In this document: one piece after another, positions 46,121 through 54,911 of the stretch | Position numbering within the stretch: position 1 is the stretch's first letter | Layout: each line of letters opens with the position of its first letter | Assembly (NCBI GenBank): GCA_951799405.1 | Contig: OX637344.1 | Span: 1,798,001 to 1,862,000, forward strand | Direction: 5' to 3' | DNA: 64,000 nucleotides | Origin: Agapetus fuscipes | Lineage: Eukaryota > Arthropoda > Insecta > Trichoptera > Glossosomatidae | The notes under the pieces: generated by a model | Databases searched by the model: none | Told to the model about the DNA's origin: nothing | Seen by the model: only the letters and a program-made list of their open reading frames with translations | Program-made: the position numbers and the translations under genes

Positions 46121-46174
46121 GCCGTTTCTGTACCCCAAGTATAAAGCTTTACAATCCTGCTTAACTATAACATT

Positions 46175-46690
46175 TTACAATAATGTATGAAAACTAAAAC
46201 ACACACTAGAGGCACTGTTTTAAAATCCATACATTTTTAGTACAACGCTACATTGGAGATTTGGGGAATAGATGACTGGACAATTGTCAAGTATTAAACA
46301 TTACTTTCAATGTCAACCGCAGCGTTTTACCGATCATGTATGGAAACGAAAACATACACTAGAGGCACTATTTGGAATTCCATACATTTTTGGTATTTTT
46401 TTTTTAATTTACACATAAATTTCAATACTTGTGGAATCGATGAATGGGCAATTCTCAAGTATGTAACTTTACTTTCAATGTCAAAAGCAGCGTTTTATAA
46501 ATTATGTATGGAAACGAGAACAAACGCTAGAGGCACTGTTTTGAATTCCATACATTTTTGCTAAAACGCTATATAGTTGAGTTTGAATGTACAATCATCA
46601 TGTATGAAACTTTAAAATTATGTAAGGAAACGAAAACACACGCTAGAGGCACTGTTTTAAATTCCACACATTCTTGGTAGAACGCTAATA
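46175..46690 (+). repeat. Irregular tandem array of repeat E, four units
   Basis: Four units each contain CTAGAGGCACT (at 46,206, 46,359, 46,527 and 46,643), bounded by ATGTATGGAAACG-like and GAATTCCATACAT-like inverse ends and followed by AACGCTA. Spacing is 153, 168 and 116 bp. Single related units lie near 27,600, 38,300, 55,870 and 62,990. Confidence 0.7.
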
Positions 46691-46964
46691 AATAGATGAG
46701 TATAAACGTGATTTTTTTTACTTGGGAACGGATGACTGGACAATAGTCTAGTGCTTGTTTGTATCTGAAATTAGATATTTGCATACATTAGCAATTTGCA
46801 GAACAGAGTTCAAAAGTTGAATATCCTACCGTTGTGTGTTTTTTATTCAAGGAGTATCTCGCAATTGAATGCACTTTACTGTTATATTTTTTGGTCATTT
46901 ATTTTGCAATCGCCTTGGGTGTAGCAGTGACTGTGACTCATTTTACCATTAGGTGCAGGCACCA

Positions 46965-47480
46965 TCTAATCAAATCTAATTTAACTTGCAAAGATATGAA
47001 ACACTAAGAATTCACATTTTATGCATTCTGTCTACTGCTGTCAACAGGATCAAAGAACCAATAAGAGCAAATACATCCAATTTTGCAGACAGGAGCTTTT
47101 GGGTAGCCTAGCCGGGCCAGTTGCCTGGAATAAGCTGCCTGTCGACCTTCGCTCTGACCAGCCCACCATCGCCTTCAGAAGAGGACTTAAGAAAATTCTG
47201 TTTTCGAAGAGTCACGGCGCCCTTGAGATGGTCTGTGATCATTAAACGGCGATACCGGAAATAAATCATGCATTATCATCATCATCACCATTCTCACAAA
47301 CAGACACGTATAAGTTCGCGCTTGCAAATGCAGCATGTGAACCTATAACATAAAAACCTACACTCAAATGAACACACACCCTTGCCGATCTTTCCTGAAA
47401 CAGGGGGGACTTTGGCAAAGTGAACCGTTTTCTAAAGCATGGGTGGTCAGTCGCATACCCATCCTACAAGTCAAGGAACA
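46965..47480 (-). repeat. Repeat C copy split by a LINE 3' end
   Basis: The copy stops at TTTATGCATTCTG (47,030) and resumes at CCATTCTCACAAACAG (47,287). CATTCT is the duplicated target. Confidence 0.7.
47031..47286 (+). pseudogene. CR1/L2-like LINE 3' end with (CAT)n tail
   Basis: An open stretch encodes LAGPVAWNKLPVDLRSDQP and FRRGLKKILF, then a stop, a short untranslated part and (ATC)n. It is a 5'-truncated insertion with a CATTCT duplication and is the best-preserved of the four related 3' ends here. Confidence 0.7.
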
Positions 47481-47642
47481 AACACAACAATTTACATTTT
47501 TAAAATAACAAATAATAATATGTATGTATATTATTGTGTAAGCATTAAAACAAATACAAAATTCTAATTTTGAAACCCTAGTCCTAGCCGCAAACATTAC
47601 AGATCCACCGCCATTTTTTTTTCAGTTCATCCAGAGACATAC

Positions 47643-47895
47643 CATCTAATCTAATCTAAGTTGCAAAGATATGTTACATCGGAGATTCACATTACATGCA
47701 TTCCCACAACCAGACACGTACAAGTTCGCGCTTGCACATGCCTCATGTGGACCTACAACATAAAAACCAAATCTCAAATGGACATACACCCTGCAACTCT
47801 TGCCGTCCTTCCCTGAAACAGGGGTGACATTGGCAAAGTGAACAATTTTTACAGCATGGGTGGTCAGCCGCATACCAACCTATAAGTCAAGGAAC
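47643..47895 (-). repeat. Repeat C copy, near full length
   Basis: ATCTAATCTAATCTAAG to ACCTATAAGTCAAGGAAC. By eye it is very similar to the copy at 8976. A SINE-B type-1 tail (about 47,950-48,035, +) follows. Confidence 0.75.
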
Positions 47896-48054
47896 TGTTT
47901 GTCTACTGGAAAATGTTTTAGATCTCTTGGCGTGATCGGGTCACCAATGATGAGAATTGGCGCTTTCTACAGTGACGAGCTAGCTTGCAGAGGGTTCTTG
48001 AGGTGTGATTCACACAAAAAACAGCGCTCACCAACGTTAACCATGCGATACCAA

Positions 48055-48490
48055 CATAGATCTATGGGAGTGAAGCATGGACTACGAATGACAGCGAAAT
48101 GAGTCAGTTTTGTACAGTGGAAATGAAGCACTTGAGAAGTACTATGACAGGAAAAACTCTAAAGAGATAGAGTTAAGAATGAATGGATGAAATACAATAG
48201 TTGAAAGAGGATGTGAAAATAAAAGTAGGTACAAACGAATGTGATGAGATGGTTTGTACATGTAGAATGGATGATGTTAGACTCACAAAGTGTTAACACA
48301 GAAAAAAATTGGAAGGGCAAAAAGAGGAAACGGAAGACCGAGAAAAGTATGAAATTGTGAAAGAATGGGATATATATACAAAGAGTAAGAGAAGGAAAAA
48401 TATGAAAAAGGTGATGGATATGAATGAATTGAAAGAGGTGTACAAGGATAGAAAAAATGGAGGTAAATCTGCAGGAGGCTCTGGCCACGG
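48055..48490 (+). pseudogene. RTE-like LINE fragment
   Basis: Same order as 10,940-11,310: GSEAWTTNDSE, LRRFGHVE-like, then KEETEDREKYEIVKEWDIY and MNELKEVYKDRKN. Frameshifts break it. Confidence 0.65.
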
Positions 48491-48959
48491 AAATCATTCT
48501 AATATTATTATTACAATTAGCAGTCATAGACAAATCTTAGACTCCAAAGCTTCAATTCCAGAACCTTCTGATGCTCTCGCATTTTTAATGATCTCCACAT
48601 CCGTCAGTGGGTCGTTCACATTGCTCGCGTTGTCCACTTGGAAGTATCATCACGCACCATAGTCCAGACAAAACTCCCGCATCGTGCGATGATCACGGTG
48701 ATTGGTCATCTTGGTTACGCTGTGCGAATTAAATTAGCGACCAAATGGCGCCGGGTCAGCTCTTGATGAAATTTGCGATTTGGCAAAAAAGAAACTGCAC
48801 GTGTACATAGCAACTACTTGTCGCATTGTTAATTTGTGTAAGCTCTCTCATTATCAAAACAATGAAAACGTTTTCATAAATCATTCCTTTGACAGACTGC
48901 CAGCCATCTGTCTCTGTCTGTTGCCATCCTCTTGAGCTGCGAATAGGAAGACACGCCCA

Positions 48960-49300
48960 TGAGCCGCTTCAAATCCTGGAAGTATGAAGTATTTAGGCAG
49001 CATGAGCAAGTGGGAAGACTCTCCGATCTTCAAATTCAAACAAGACTCTCCTCCAGATCCCAAAAAGAGCAATTAGTACAGTCTTTGGAGACCGTGCTTT
49101 TTGCACAGCGGCACCGGTGGCCTGGAACGCGCTGCCCACATATCGGAGGGAGTCCCCGACAGAAGCAGGATTCAGAAGAAGCCTCAAGACATCCATATTT
49201 CGAGGATCATACTATGCCTCTTAGGAGAATAAATCCAATATGTTAAGCACGAAGCGCCTTTGAGGTGACTATAGTCAAGAAAAGGCGCTATAGAAAAATT
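48960..49300 (+). pseudogene. CR1/L2-like LINE 3' end
   Basis: Two frames give FGDR, AAPVAWNALPTY and FRRSLKTSIF. A GACTATAGTCAAGAAAAGGC segment follows, as in the other copies. Confidence 0.65.
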
Positions 49301-49357
49301 GTACATTTCATTTCAACCTAAGATAACTATAATAAGAAACCACCATTGAAATAACAC

Positions 49358-49704
49358 GTACGCAACGCAAACGCAAACGCAACTAAGCTGCACATATAGT
49401 GTAACTTCTTGCCGCGTAATCCCCGAGGGGGTCGCATGTGGCGAGTTGAACCTATTTATTTTTACAGGTGAGGGGGCCAGCCTTACGCTAACCACTTCAG
49501 ATGAAGTGGGGGTTTCCCAGCTCCCGAGAGGGCTGATACTCATTTCTTGTGAAGGCTGAGTAAACCTTGCCGGTATTTTTATTTTGGGGTTTGAAATAAA
49601 CACCGAGACGGGAAATCATTTCTGACACCCTCGCCTCAGCGGGATTCGAACCCGAGCTCACGGCATGGAATGCAATCACTCTACCAACTGAGCTATCGAC
49701 CGGA
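49358..49704 (-). repeat. Full-length SINE-A copy
   Basis: Head GTCCGGTCGATAGCTCAGTTGG and B box GGGTTCGAATCCCGC, with a 3' tail of GTTGC/GTTTGC units. One of the least diverged copies. Confidence 0.85.
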
Positions 49705-49709
49705 CGTAT

Positions 49710-50165
49710 TGTGGTGTAAAATCATAAAAAAATATGCATATTTCTTAATGGTTAAAAACATCCCATAAAGCTGTTTAAACTTGCATATCAAGTGCAATAA
49801 ATGCATGAAAGGAAATTCATTTTTATTTCAATTCAGAATAATATTGTTATCATGAAATTCAAGCGACTCTCGTGTGGTCCCACATGATGCAAATCTTGGT
49901 TTGAATGCATCAGCTTTATAAGAGGAAATAAATGTGGTAGTACTTCAAGAAGATGATGTTTATATACATACTCAGGCGACTAAATAACACATGTTTATTC
50001 AATCCGCGTTGTGATTCATATTTTATAGGTGCCTACTAAATTTTATAAAACATTTCGTCTATTTTGCTGGTGCAATGAAATTTGAAATACGAAGATTTTT
50101 ATTATGCGAAGGCTTTAAATCATTGATGTATGTTTGCTGGCTATTTTTAGTTTATTCAAAAATAT
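49710..50165. other. Stretch without a recognised feature
   Basis: AT-rich, nothing assigned. A SINE-A scrap follows at 50,168-50,248 (minus strand). Confidence 0.4.
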
Positions 50166-50302
50166 TGACGAAACTAAGCTACGCGTATAGTGTAATTTCT
50201 TGTATGCTTGTTATCCCCGAAGATGTCGCATGTGGTGAATCGGGACCAAATAAAAATAATTTATTCAATAAGTGTTTTTAGGCTTTCATGGCCGGCTTCA
50301 GA

Positions 50303-50552
50303 TGATGATGATAATGATGATGATGATGTCTCCATCCTGCCGGGCTTGTAGACCATGTTCAATAATTGTAGGCTGCTTTATTATTATTTTTTTCTTTTTG
50401 TAAGGCTGCTACGTTTCGTCAGTGACGTACGACTGACTTCTTGAGTGAATTGAATTACAAAAAGAAAAAAAAAAGAATAAAGCAGCCTTCATTTATTGAA
50501 CATGGTCTACAAGCCCGGAAGGATGGAGACATCATCATTATCATCATCATCA
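50303..50552. mobile_element. Foldback element, about 100-bp arms, beside the LTR element
   Basis: Arms 50,303-50,402 and 50,455-50,552 match inversely, including a (GAT)n start, GGGCTTGTAGACCATGTTCA and a T-rich end. The loop contains GTCAGTGACGTACGACTGAC. It ends 23 bp before the 5' LTR. Confidence 0.75.
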
Positions 50553-50575
50553 ATTTATTCAATATTTAAATGTAT

Positions 50576-51048
50576 TGTTATGTAAATATAAATATTGAAA
50601 TAAGTATGGGTAGTTATAGTTATAAGAGTCCTCATAGGTATAGGTAGGTAGGATCGATAATTGTGTATAAGTGTAGAATTCTCTAGGCTAAGTAGGTACT
50701 TGTTATAATTATAGGAATACTGTATTGCATTGGTAGGTAGGATTTTGGTTGTGTCTAGGTAGTACGTGAAACATCGAGAAGTAATAATTACTCTGGAACC
50801 GTCTGGCGACTTTAGTTCTGGATCATACTGCTCTGAAGAGTATAAAGGTGCGAATGGCCTGCAGAGCGGGCAGTATCATAGCGACTTACAAACACATCGA
50901 AGCCATCTGATCAGTGAACCGAAACCAAGTAGAATAATCGAGAAAGTAGTGTGAAAATAAATATTGTAACAGTGTAAAATAAATAAGTTTTAAAGGAGAC
51001 CTGTGTATTTTTAATTTGGAAAGACAATTGAACCCTAATTTCGTAACA
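50576..51048 (+). repeat. 5' LTR
   Basis: Starts TGTTATGTAAATATAAATA and ends CCTAATTTCGTAACA. It contains a TATAAAG box at 50,841-50,847 and two AATAAA signals near 50,956 and 50,978, the promoter and polyadenylation signals expected of an LTR. Confidence 0.9.
50841..50847 (+). promoter_or_regulatory. Candidate LTR TATA box
   Basis: TATAAAG about 110 nt upstream of the first AATAAA, a plausible U3/R arrangement. The duplicate lies in the 3' LTR. Confidence 0.45.
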
Positions 51049-51050
51049 AT

Positions 51051-51068
51051 TGGCGTCAGGTGCGGAAT
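51051..51068 (+). promoter_or_regulatory. Primer-binding site of the LTR element
   Basis: TGGCGTCAGGTGCGGAAT begins 2 nt after the LTR. TGG followed by a YGTCAG-like run best resembles the 3' end of a leucine tRNA, though the match is imperfect and another tRNA is possible. Confidence 0.55.
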
Positions 51069-51701
51069 TGTCAAGAAAAATTAAGATCTTCTGTCTAAAA
51101 ATAAATAAAATAAATTAAATAAGTGTTAAAATGAACTTTATTCAAATTGAACTTTGTGTGAACTGACTTTTGTGAAAACAAGTGTTTAAATAAATTTTTG
51201 TTAAAAGAAAAGACGCAAAAAGCAAGTTCAAAAAAAAATTCTGGAACATCCTAAAACATAATGACTATTTTACCGCATTGAGAAAGTCATCAAATTGGAC
51301 CATAGTTTTTTTTATTATTGTGTGTGATTAAAAAAAAATAAAATAAATAAATAAAAATCTTGAAAAATATTACAAAAGAACGTTCCAGATTCATCGAGAA
51401 AAAGTTTTTGAATAGCTGTCCTTCGTTTACAAATGTGTGAATGTACATTAAGTACCTACCTGTGTGTTTGAAAGACTTGAGACGAAATAAATGATTATGT
51501 ACTATCAGACATTATTATGTTAAAAATATTGGTGAATTAAAAATAAATATTAAAAGACAGTACCTACCAATCAGTGTAATCAGAAAAAAAATATTATTTT
51601 TGCTAAAGTACGTATTCAAAACAGCTATATATATAAAACTCAAAACTTGTATTAAATAAATTTGAAAATATTTTTGTTTTGACGTAAATTTTGAAAAAAA
51701 A

Positions 51702-54071
51702 ATGGCAACTAAAGTGAACGTCAAGGACCTCAAAGTCACTGAGCTTAAAAATGAGCTTCTGGAGAGGGACCTGGAGACCTCAGGAGGAAAGGCAGCCTTA
51801 CAAGCACGCCTCATAGAGGCCTTGGAACAATCAGGCGAAGACCCGGCATATTTTGTCATGGCGTCTGGAGGGGACCGCGCCTTGGACGAGCTAAATATCA
51901 GCATCACAAAGTCCATGAAGGAGGAGCTAACCAGCAACCTGACAGGACTGAAGACTGAGATGGCTGACAACGCCAAGACCCTGAAGGAGGACCTGACCGG
52001 GCTGGAGGAGAAGATGGCTGACAACGCCAAGACCCTGCAGGAGAACCTGACGGACCTGAAAGTGGAGATGGCTGAAAACGCCAAGGCCCTGCAGGAAGAC
52101 CTCGCCAACATGAAAGAGAAGATGAACGAGAATCTCACAACCCTGAAGGGAGAAATGGAGGAGAAGATGACAGCCCTGAAGGGGGAAATGGAGACTCGGA
52201 TGTCAAATCTGGAGGTACATCTGCGTGCCGAGCTGGCCGACAAGGGCCAGATGGAGTCCACCAGAATATCCCCCAAAGGCCTTCACGACGAGACCGACCA
52301 GGGATGCTCAACTCCAACCAGGGTCACTAGAGGGGATGACGACCCTTCGCTGTCGAAGCACAACCTTCCGACCTTCGACGGGAAGACGTCGTGGGAGGAG
52401 TATTTGACCCTCTTTGAGACGGCTGCCATGATGGGAGCCTGGAGCCAGCAGAAGAAGGCTTCGGTTCTCAGCCTGTCGCTCCGAGGAGACGCTCTCAGGG
52501 TTCTGCAGGCCATACCCCTGGACAACCGTGGTGACTTTGGGCAGCTGAAGCAGCGCTTGGATATGCGCTATGGCCACAAGTGCCTGGGGCAGCTGTACAA
52601 GTCACAGCTGAACACAAGGGTGCAGAAGCCCAACGAGAGCCTCCAGGAGTTTGAGATGGACATCGTCCACCTAGTACGAGACGCTTACCCGACATTCCTT
52701 GATGACATCTGCGAGAGCTTGGCAGTGGACAAGTTCCTGAACGGATTGAGAGAATGGGAGACGCAGCAAGCAGTGAAGCTGGCTCTTCCGAAGACGATGA
52801 ACGAGGCACTGACCAAAGCGATGGAGTTTGAGGCTGTCAAACAATCGATAAGAAGCCACGTCAGAGTATGCGCGATGAAAGTGCAAGAAACCAAGCCACT
52901 GACGACGGAGGAAATAATAGAAAAAGTGCTGCAGCAACTTGAGCCAACGAGACAGGGGGCGCACTGCTGGACGTGTGGCCAGCAAGGACACCTGAGCGCT
53001 AGGTGCCCAAAGTCTCAAGGACCGGAGAAATTGGAAGACGACCGCAAGGATGTAGAGACCACCATGAAGATGAACAAACGGCTGAGGAAACTGCAAGTTC
53101 AGCTCCAGGATGCCGAGAGAAAGGTCAAAGTCATGGAGACGGAGAACAGGCAGCTGACGAAGAACTTGGCCAGCAGTGAAAGGGTCCGGCGAACAGCGGA
53201 GGCCGAGAGGGACGAGTTGCACGAGACTGTGATGAGCCTGGAGAGACAGAACAAGGGGCTTAGGACTAAGCTCCAGCAGCTGGAGACTGGGCAGGTGCCC
53301 AGGGCAAAGGACACGATTGCCAACCTGGAGTCCAAGATCAGCAACAACAATGAGGCGGGTGCTCGCATGAAGGATAACCACCGGCCAACTCAAAGAGCAA
53401 AGTGGTCAAACAATGACCAGCCCGCCCAGAGAGTACAAAAATGCGTCGCATCCAAAGAAGCGCCCCTGTTTGAGACGTTCTGGAGCAAGGTGCAAGAGGG
53501 ACAGAAGATTCGCCATGGGGTGACCACAGAAGTCCACAAGGACTTATTTGAGGTCACTAGGGACCACACACTGGCATGCAGTGTACCGGAAGATCTAGAT
53601 ATGTCTAGAGGAATCGCACGGGTCTTCCGATACAAATTCGGAGAACCGCAACCCTCGAGCAGCCCGCAAGGAAGAGCTCTGAGACTACCGAAGGGGCGTC
53701 AACAAGCATACTGCCTGGTTGTCCCGGATTCCAGCAACCTGGAAGAGGACTACAAGGCATTGTGGGACGGCCTTGTTGAGCTGCGTGACTACATGTTGGA
53801 GGATCAGCAGGCGCGTCTGGCAATACCGAAGATGGGTGGCGGCCGCGCTAATCGAGACTGGCGGATAATCCGGAGTATGATTGAAGCAGTGTTCTCGGGA
53901 GTCGGCATCAGCGTCATGGTGTGCTGCGAGCAAGCGCAGCCGAGAGCCAGTGGGGAGAAATCCGTGGACTGCCACTTCTTCCTGACCACAGGGTGTCGAC
54001 GTGGATCAGCATGCCCCTACCTACACAGAGTCAAGACTGTTCCGGGACGAAACAGTCTAGGTGGGGGGTAG
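51702..54071 (+). CDS. Gag-like polyprotein: SAP, Gag core, CCHC, macro domain, CCCH
   Basis: 789 residues, start AAAATGG. In order: SAP-type helix-extension-helix at 10-41; coiled coil with 18-residue repeats at about 70-180; Gag capsid-like core from LPTFDG (223) to about 383; zinc knuckle C422-C425-H430-C435; coiled coil at about 440-545; macro domain at about 598-742; CCCH finger C757-C765-C771-H775. The macro part has HKDLFEV (612-618), EDLDMSRGIA, FRYKFG, IPKMGGGR (708-715) and ends VMVCC, the strand order of TARG1/OARD1-like ADP-ribose hydrolases. Aligned from memory, the catalytic Lys and Asp of TARG1 are not conserved, so binding without hydrolysis is plausible. SAP and zinc fingers suggest nucleic-acid binding. 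By eye the frame is much GC-richer than its LTRs. The stop codon touches the 3' LTR. Confidence 0.85.
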   Translation: MATKVNVKDLKVTELKNELLERDLETSGGKAALQARLIEALEQSGEDPAYFVMASGGDRALDELNISITKSMKEELTSNLTGLKTEMADNAKTLKEDLTGLEEKMADNAKTLQENLTDLKVEMAENAKALQEDLANMKEKMNENLTTLKGEMEEKMTALKGEMETRMSNLEVHLRAELADKGQMESTRISPKGLHDETDQGCSTPTRVTRGDDDPSLSKHNLPTFDGKTSWEEYLTLFETAAMMGAWSQQKKASVLSLSLRGDALRVLQAIPLDNRGDFGQLKQRLDMRYGHKCLGQLYKSQLNTRVQKPNESLQEFEMDIVHLVRDAYPTFLDDICESLAVDKFLNGLREWETQQAVKLALPKTMNEALTKAMEFEAVKQSIRSHVRVCAMKVQETKPLTTEEIIEKVLQQLEPTRQGAHCWTCGQQGHLSARCPKSQGPEKLEDDRKDVETTMKMNKRLRKLQVQLQDAERKVKVMETENRQLTKNLASSERVRRTAEAERDELHETVMSLERQNKGLRTKLQQLETGQVPRAKDTIANLESKISNNNEAGARMKDNHRPTQRAKWSNNDQPAQRVQKCVASKEAPLFETFWSKVQEGQKIRHGVTTEVHKDLFEVTRDHTLACSVPEDLDMSRGIARVFRYKFGEPQPSSSPQGRALRLPKGRQQAYCLVVPDSSNLEEDYKALWDGLVELRDYMLEDQQARLAIPKMGGGRANRDWRIIRSMIEAVFSGVGISVMVCCEQAQPRASGEKSVDCHFFLTTGCRRGSACPYLHRVKTVPGRNSLGGG
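51957..52160 (+). repeat. 54-bp tandem repeat inside the gag-like frame
   Basis: Three near-identical units at 51,957-52,010, 52,011-52,064 and 52,065-52,118, plus a decayed fourth. Each encodes 18 residues of the EMADNAKTLKEDLTGLEE type, extending the coiled coil by five turns per unit. Confidence 0.8.
54060..54071 (+). promoter_or_regulatory. Polypurine tract overlapping the stop codon
   Basis: GGTGGGGGGTAG lies directly before the 3' LTR. The G-run codes for the last three glycines, and TAG is both the stop codon and the last three internal bases. The frame therefore fills the element to its last base. Confidence 0.6.
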
Positions 54072-54544
54072 TGTTATGTAAATATAAATATTGAAATAAG
54101 TATGGGTAGTTATAGTTATAAGAGTCCTCATAGGTATAGGTAGGTAGGATCGATAATTGTGTATAAGTGTAGAATTCTCTAGGCTAAGTAGGTACTTGTT
54201 ATAATTATAGGAATACTGTATTGCATTGGTAGGTAGGATTTTGGTTGTGTCTAGGTAGTACGTGAAACATCGAGAAGTAATAATTACTCTGGAACCGTCT
54301 GGCGACTTTAGTTCTGGATCATACTGCTCTGAAGAGTATAAAGGTGCGAATGGCCTGCAGAGCGGGCAGTATCATAGCGACTTACAAACACATCGAAGCC
54401 ATCTGATCAGTGAACCGAAACCAAGTAGAATAATCGAGAAAGTAGTGTGAAAATAAATATTGTAACAGTGTAAAATAAATAAGTTTTAAAGGAGACCTGT
54501 GTATTTTTAATTTGGAAAGACAATTGAACCCTAATTTCGTAACA
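54072..54544 (+). repeat. 3' LTR
   Basis: 473 bp, the same as the 5' LTR in every base I compared, followed by the GTAT duplication. Confidence 0.9.
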
Positions 54545-54660
54545 GTATATAATCAAATATCAATAATCAAAAACTGCCTCGGCTAAGTGACGTCACTCTT
54601 AGCAAATAAAAAAATGGATTCATGATTAACAGGATTTTTCTAGTAAACAGCATAGAAACC

Positions 54661-54910
54661 AGTCCGTGAAGGGTACTAGGCTCGAATCCCGCCAGATAGC
54701 AAAAAAAATACCATTTATGTATTCAAATATGCTCTTCACTCTTTATATACCTTTATCAAAGACCGGTCACCAAAGGTCCATCCAGCCTTCAGCGACTAGG
54801 TCTTGCTTGAGAATTGGCGCTTCTTAGCGACGACCAAGCTCGTAAAAATTCCGGTCGATAGCTCAGTTGGTAGAATGCTTGCATTTCATGCCGAGAGCAA
54901 GGGTTCGATA
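54661..54910 (+). mobile_element. Heterodimeric SINE B-A, truncated after the second B box
   Basis: A degraded SINE-B joins SINE-A at CTCGTAAAAATTCCGGTCG. The SINE-A part stops at GGGTTCGAT, where an A-run belonging to the next, oppositely oriented SINE begins. Confidence 0.65.
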
Positions 54911-54911
54911 A

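Larger units (their letters stand above)
50576..54544 (+). mobile_element. Gag-only LTR retrotransposon carrying a macro domain
   Basis: Two 473-bp LTRs, which I read as identical, bound a 3023-nt internal region. Termini are TGTTA...TAACA, with GTAT duplicated at 50,572-50,575 and 54,545-54,548. The interior has a primer-binding-like site, a 650-nt AT-rich leader, one 789-codon frame and a G-run before the 3' LTR. No protease, reverse transcriptase, RNase H or integrase is present, so the element must be copied by enzymes from a relative. The intact frame and matching LTRs indicate a very recent insertion. The Gag core and 4-bp duplication suggest the Ty3/gypsy group. Confidence 0.9.

Noticed and set aside
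47270..47290. CRISPR-like or regulatory meaning of the (CAT)n tracts
   Set aside because: The tracts are tails of CR1/L2-like LINE copies, and the DNA is eukaryotic.
50766..50954. A 62-codon frame in each LTR as a small gene
   Set aside because: It is identical in both LTRs, spans the TATA box region and has no recognisable motif. I treat it as LTR regulatory DNA.
52671..53393. Long minus-strand frames opposite the gag-like gene
   Set aside because: They arise from the GC-rich codon bias of the real frame and have no domain or start context.
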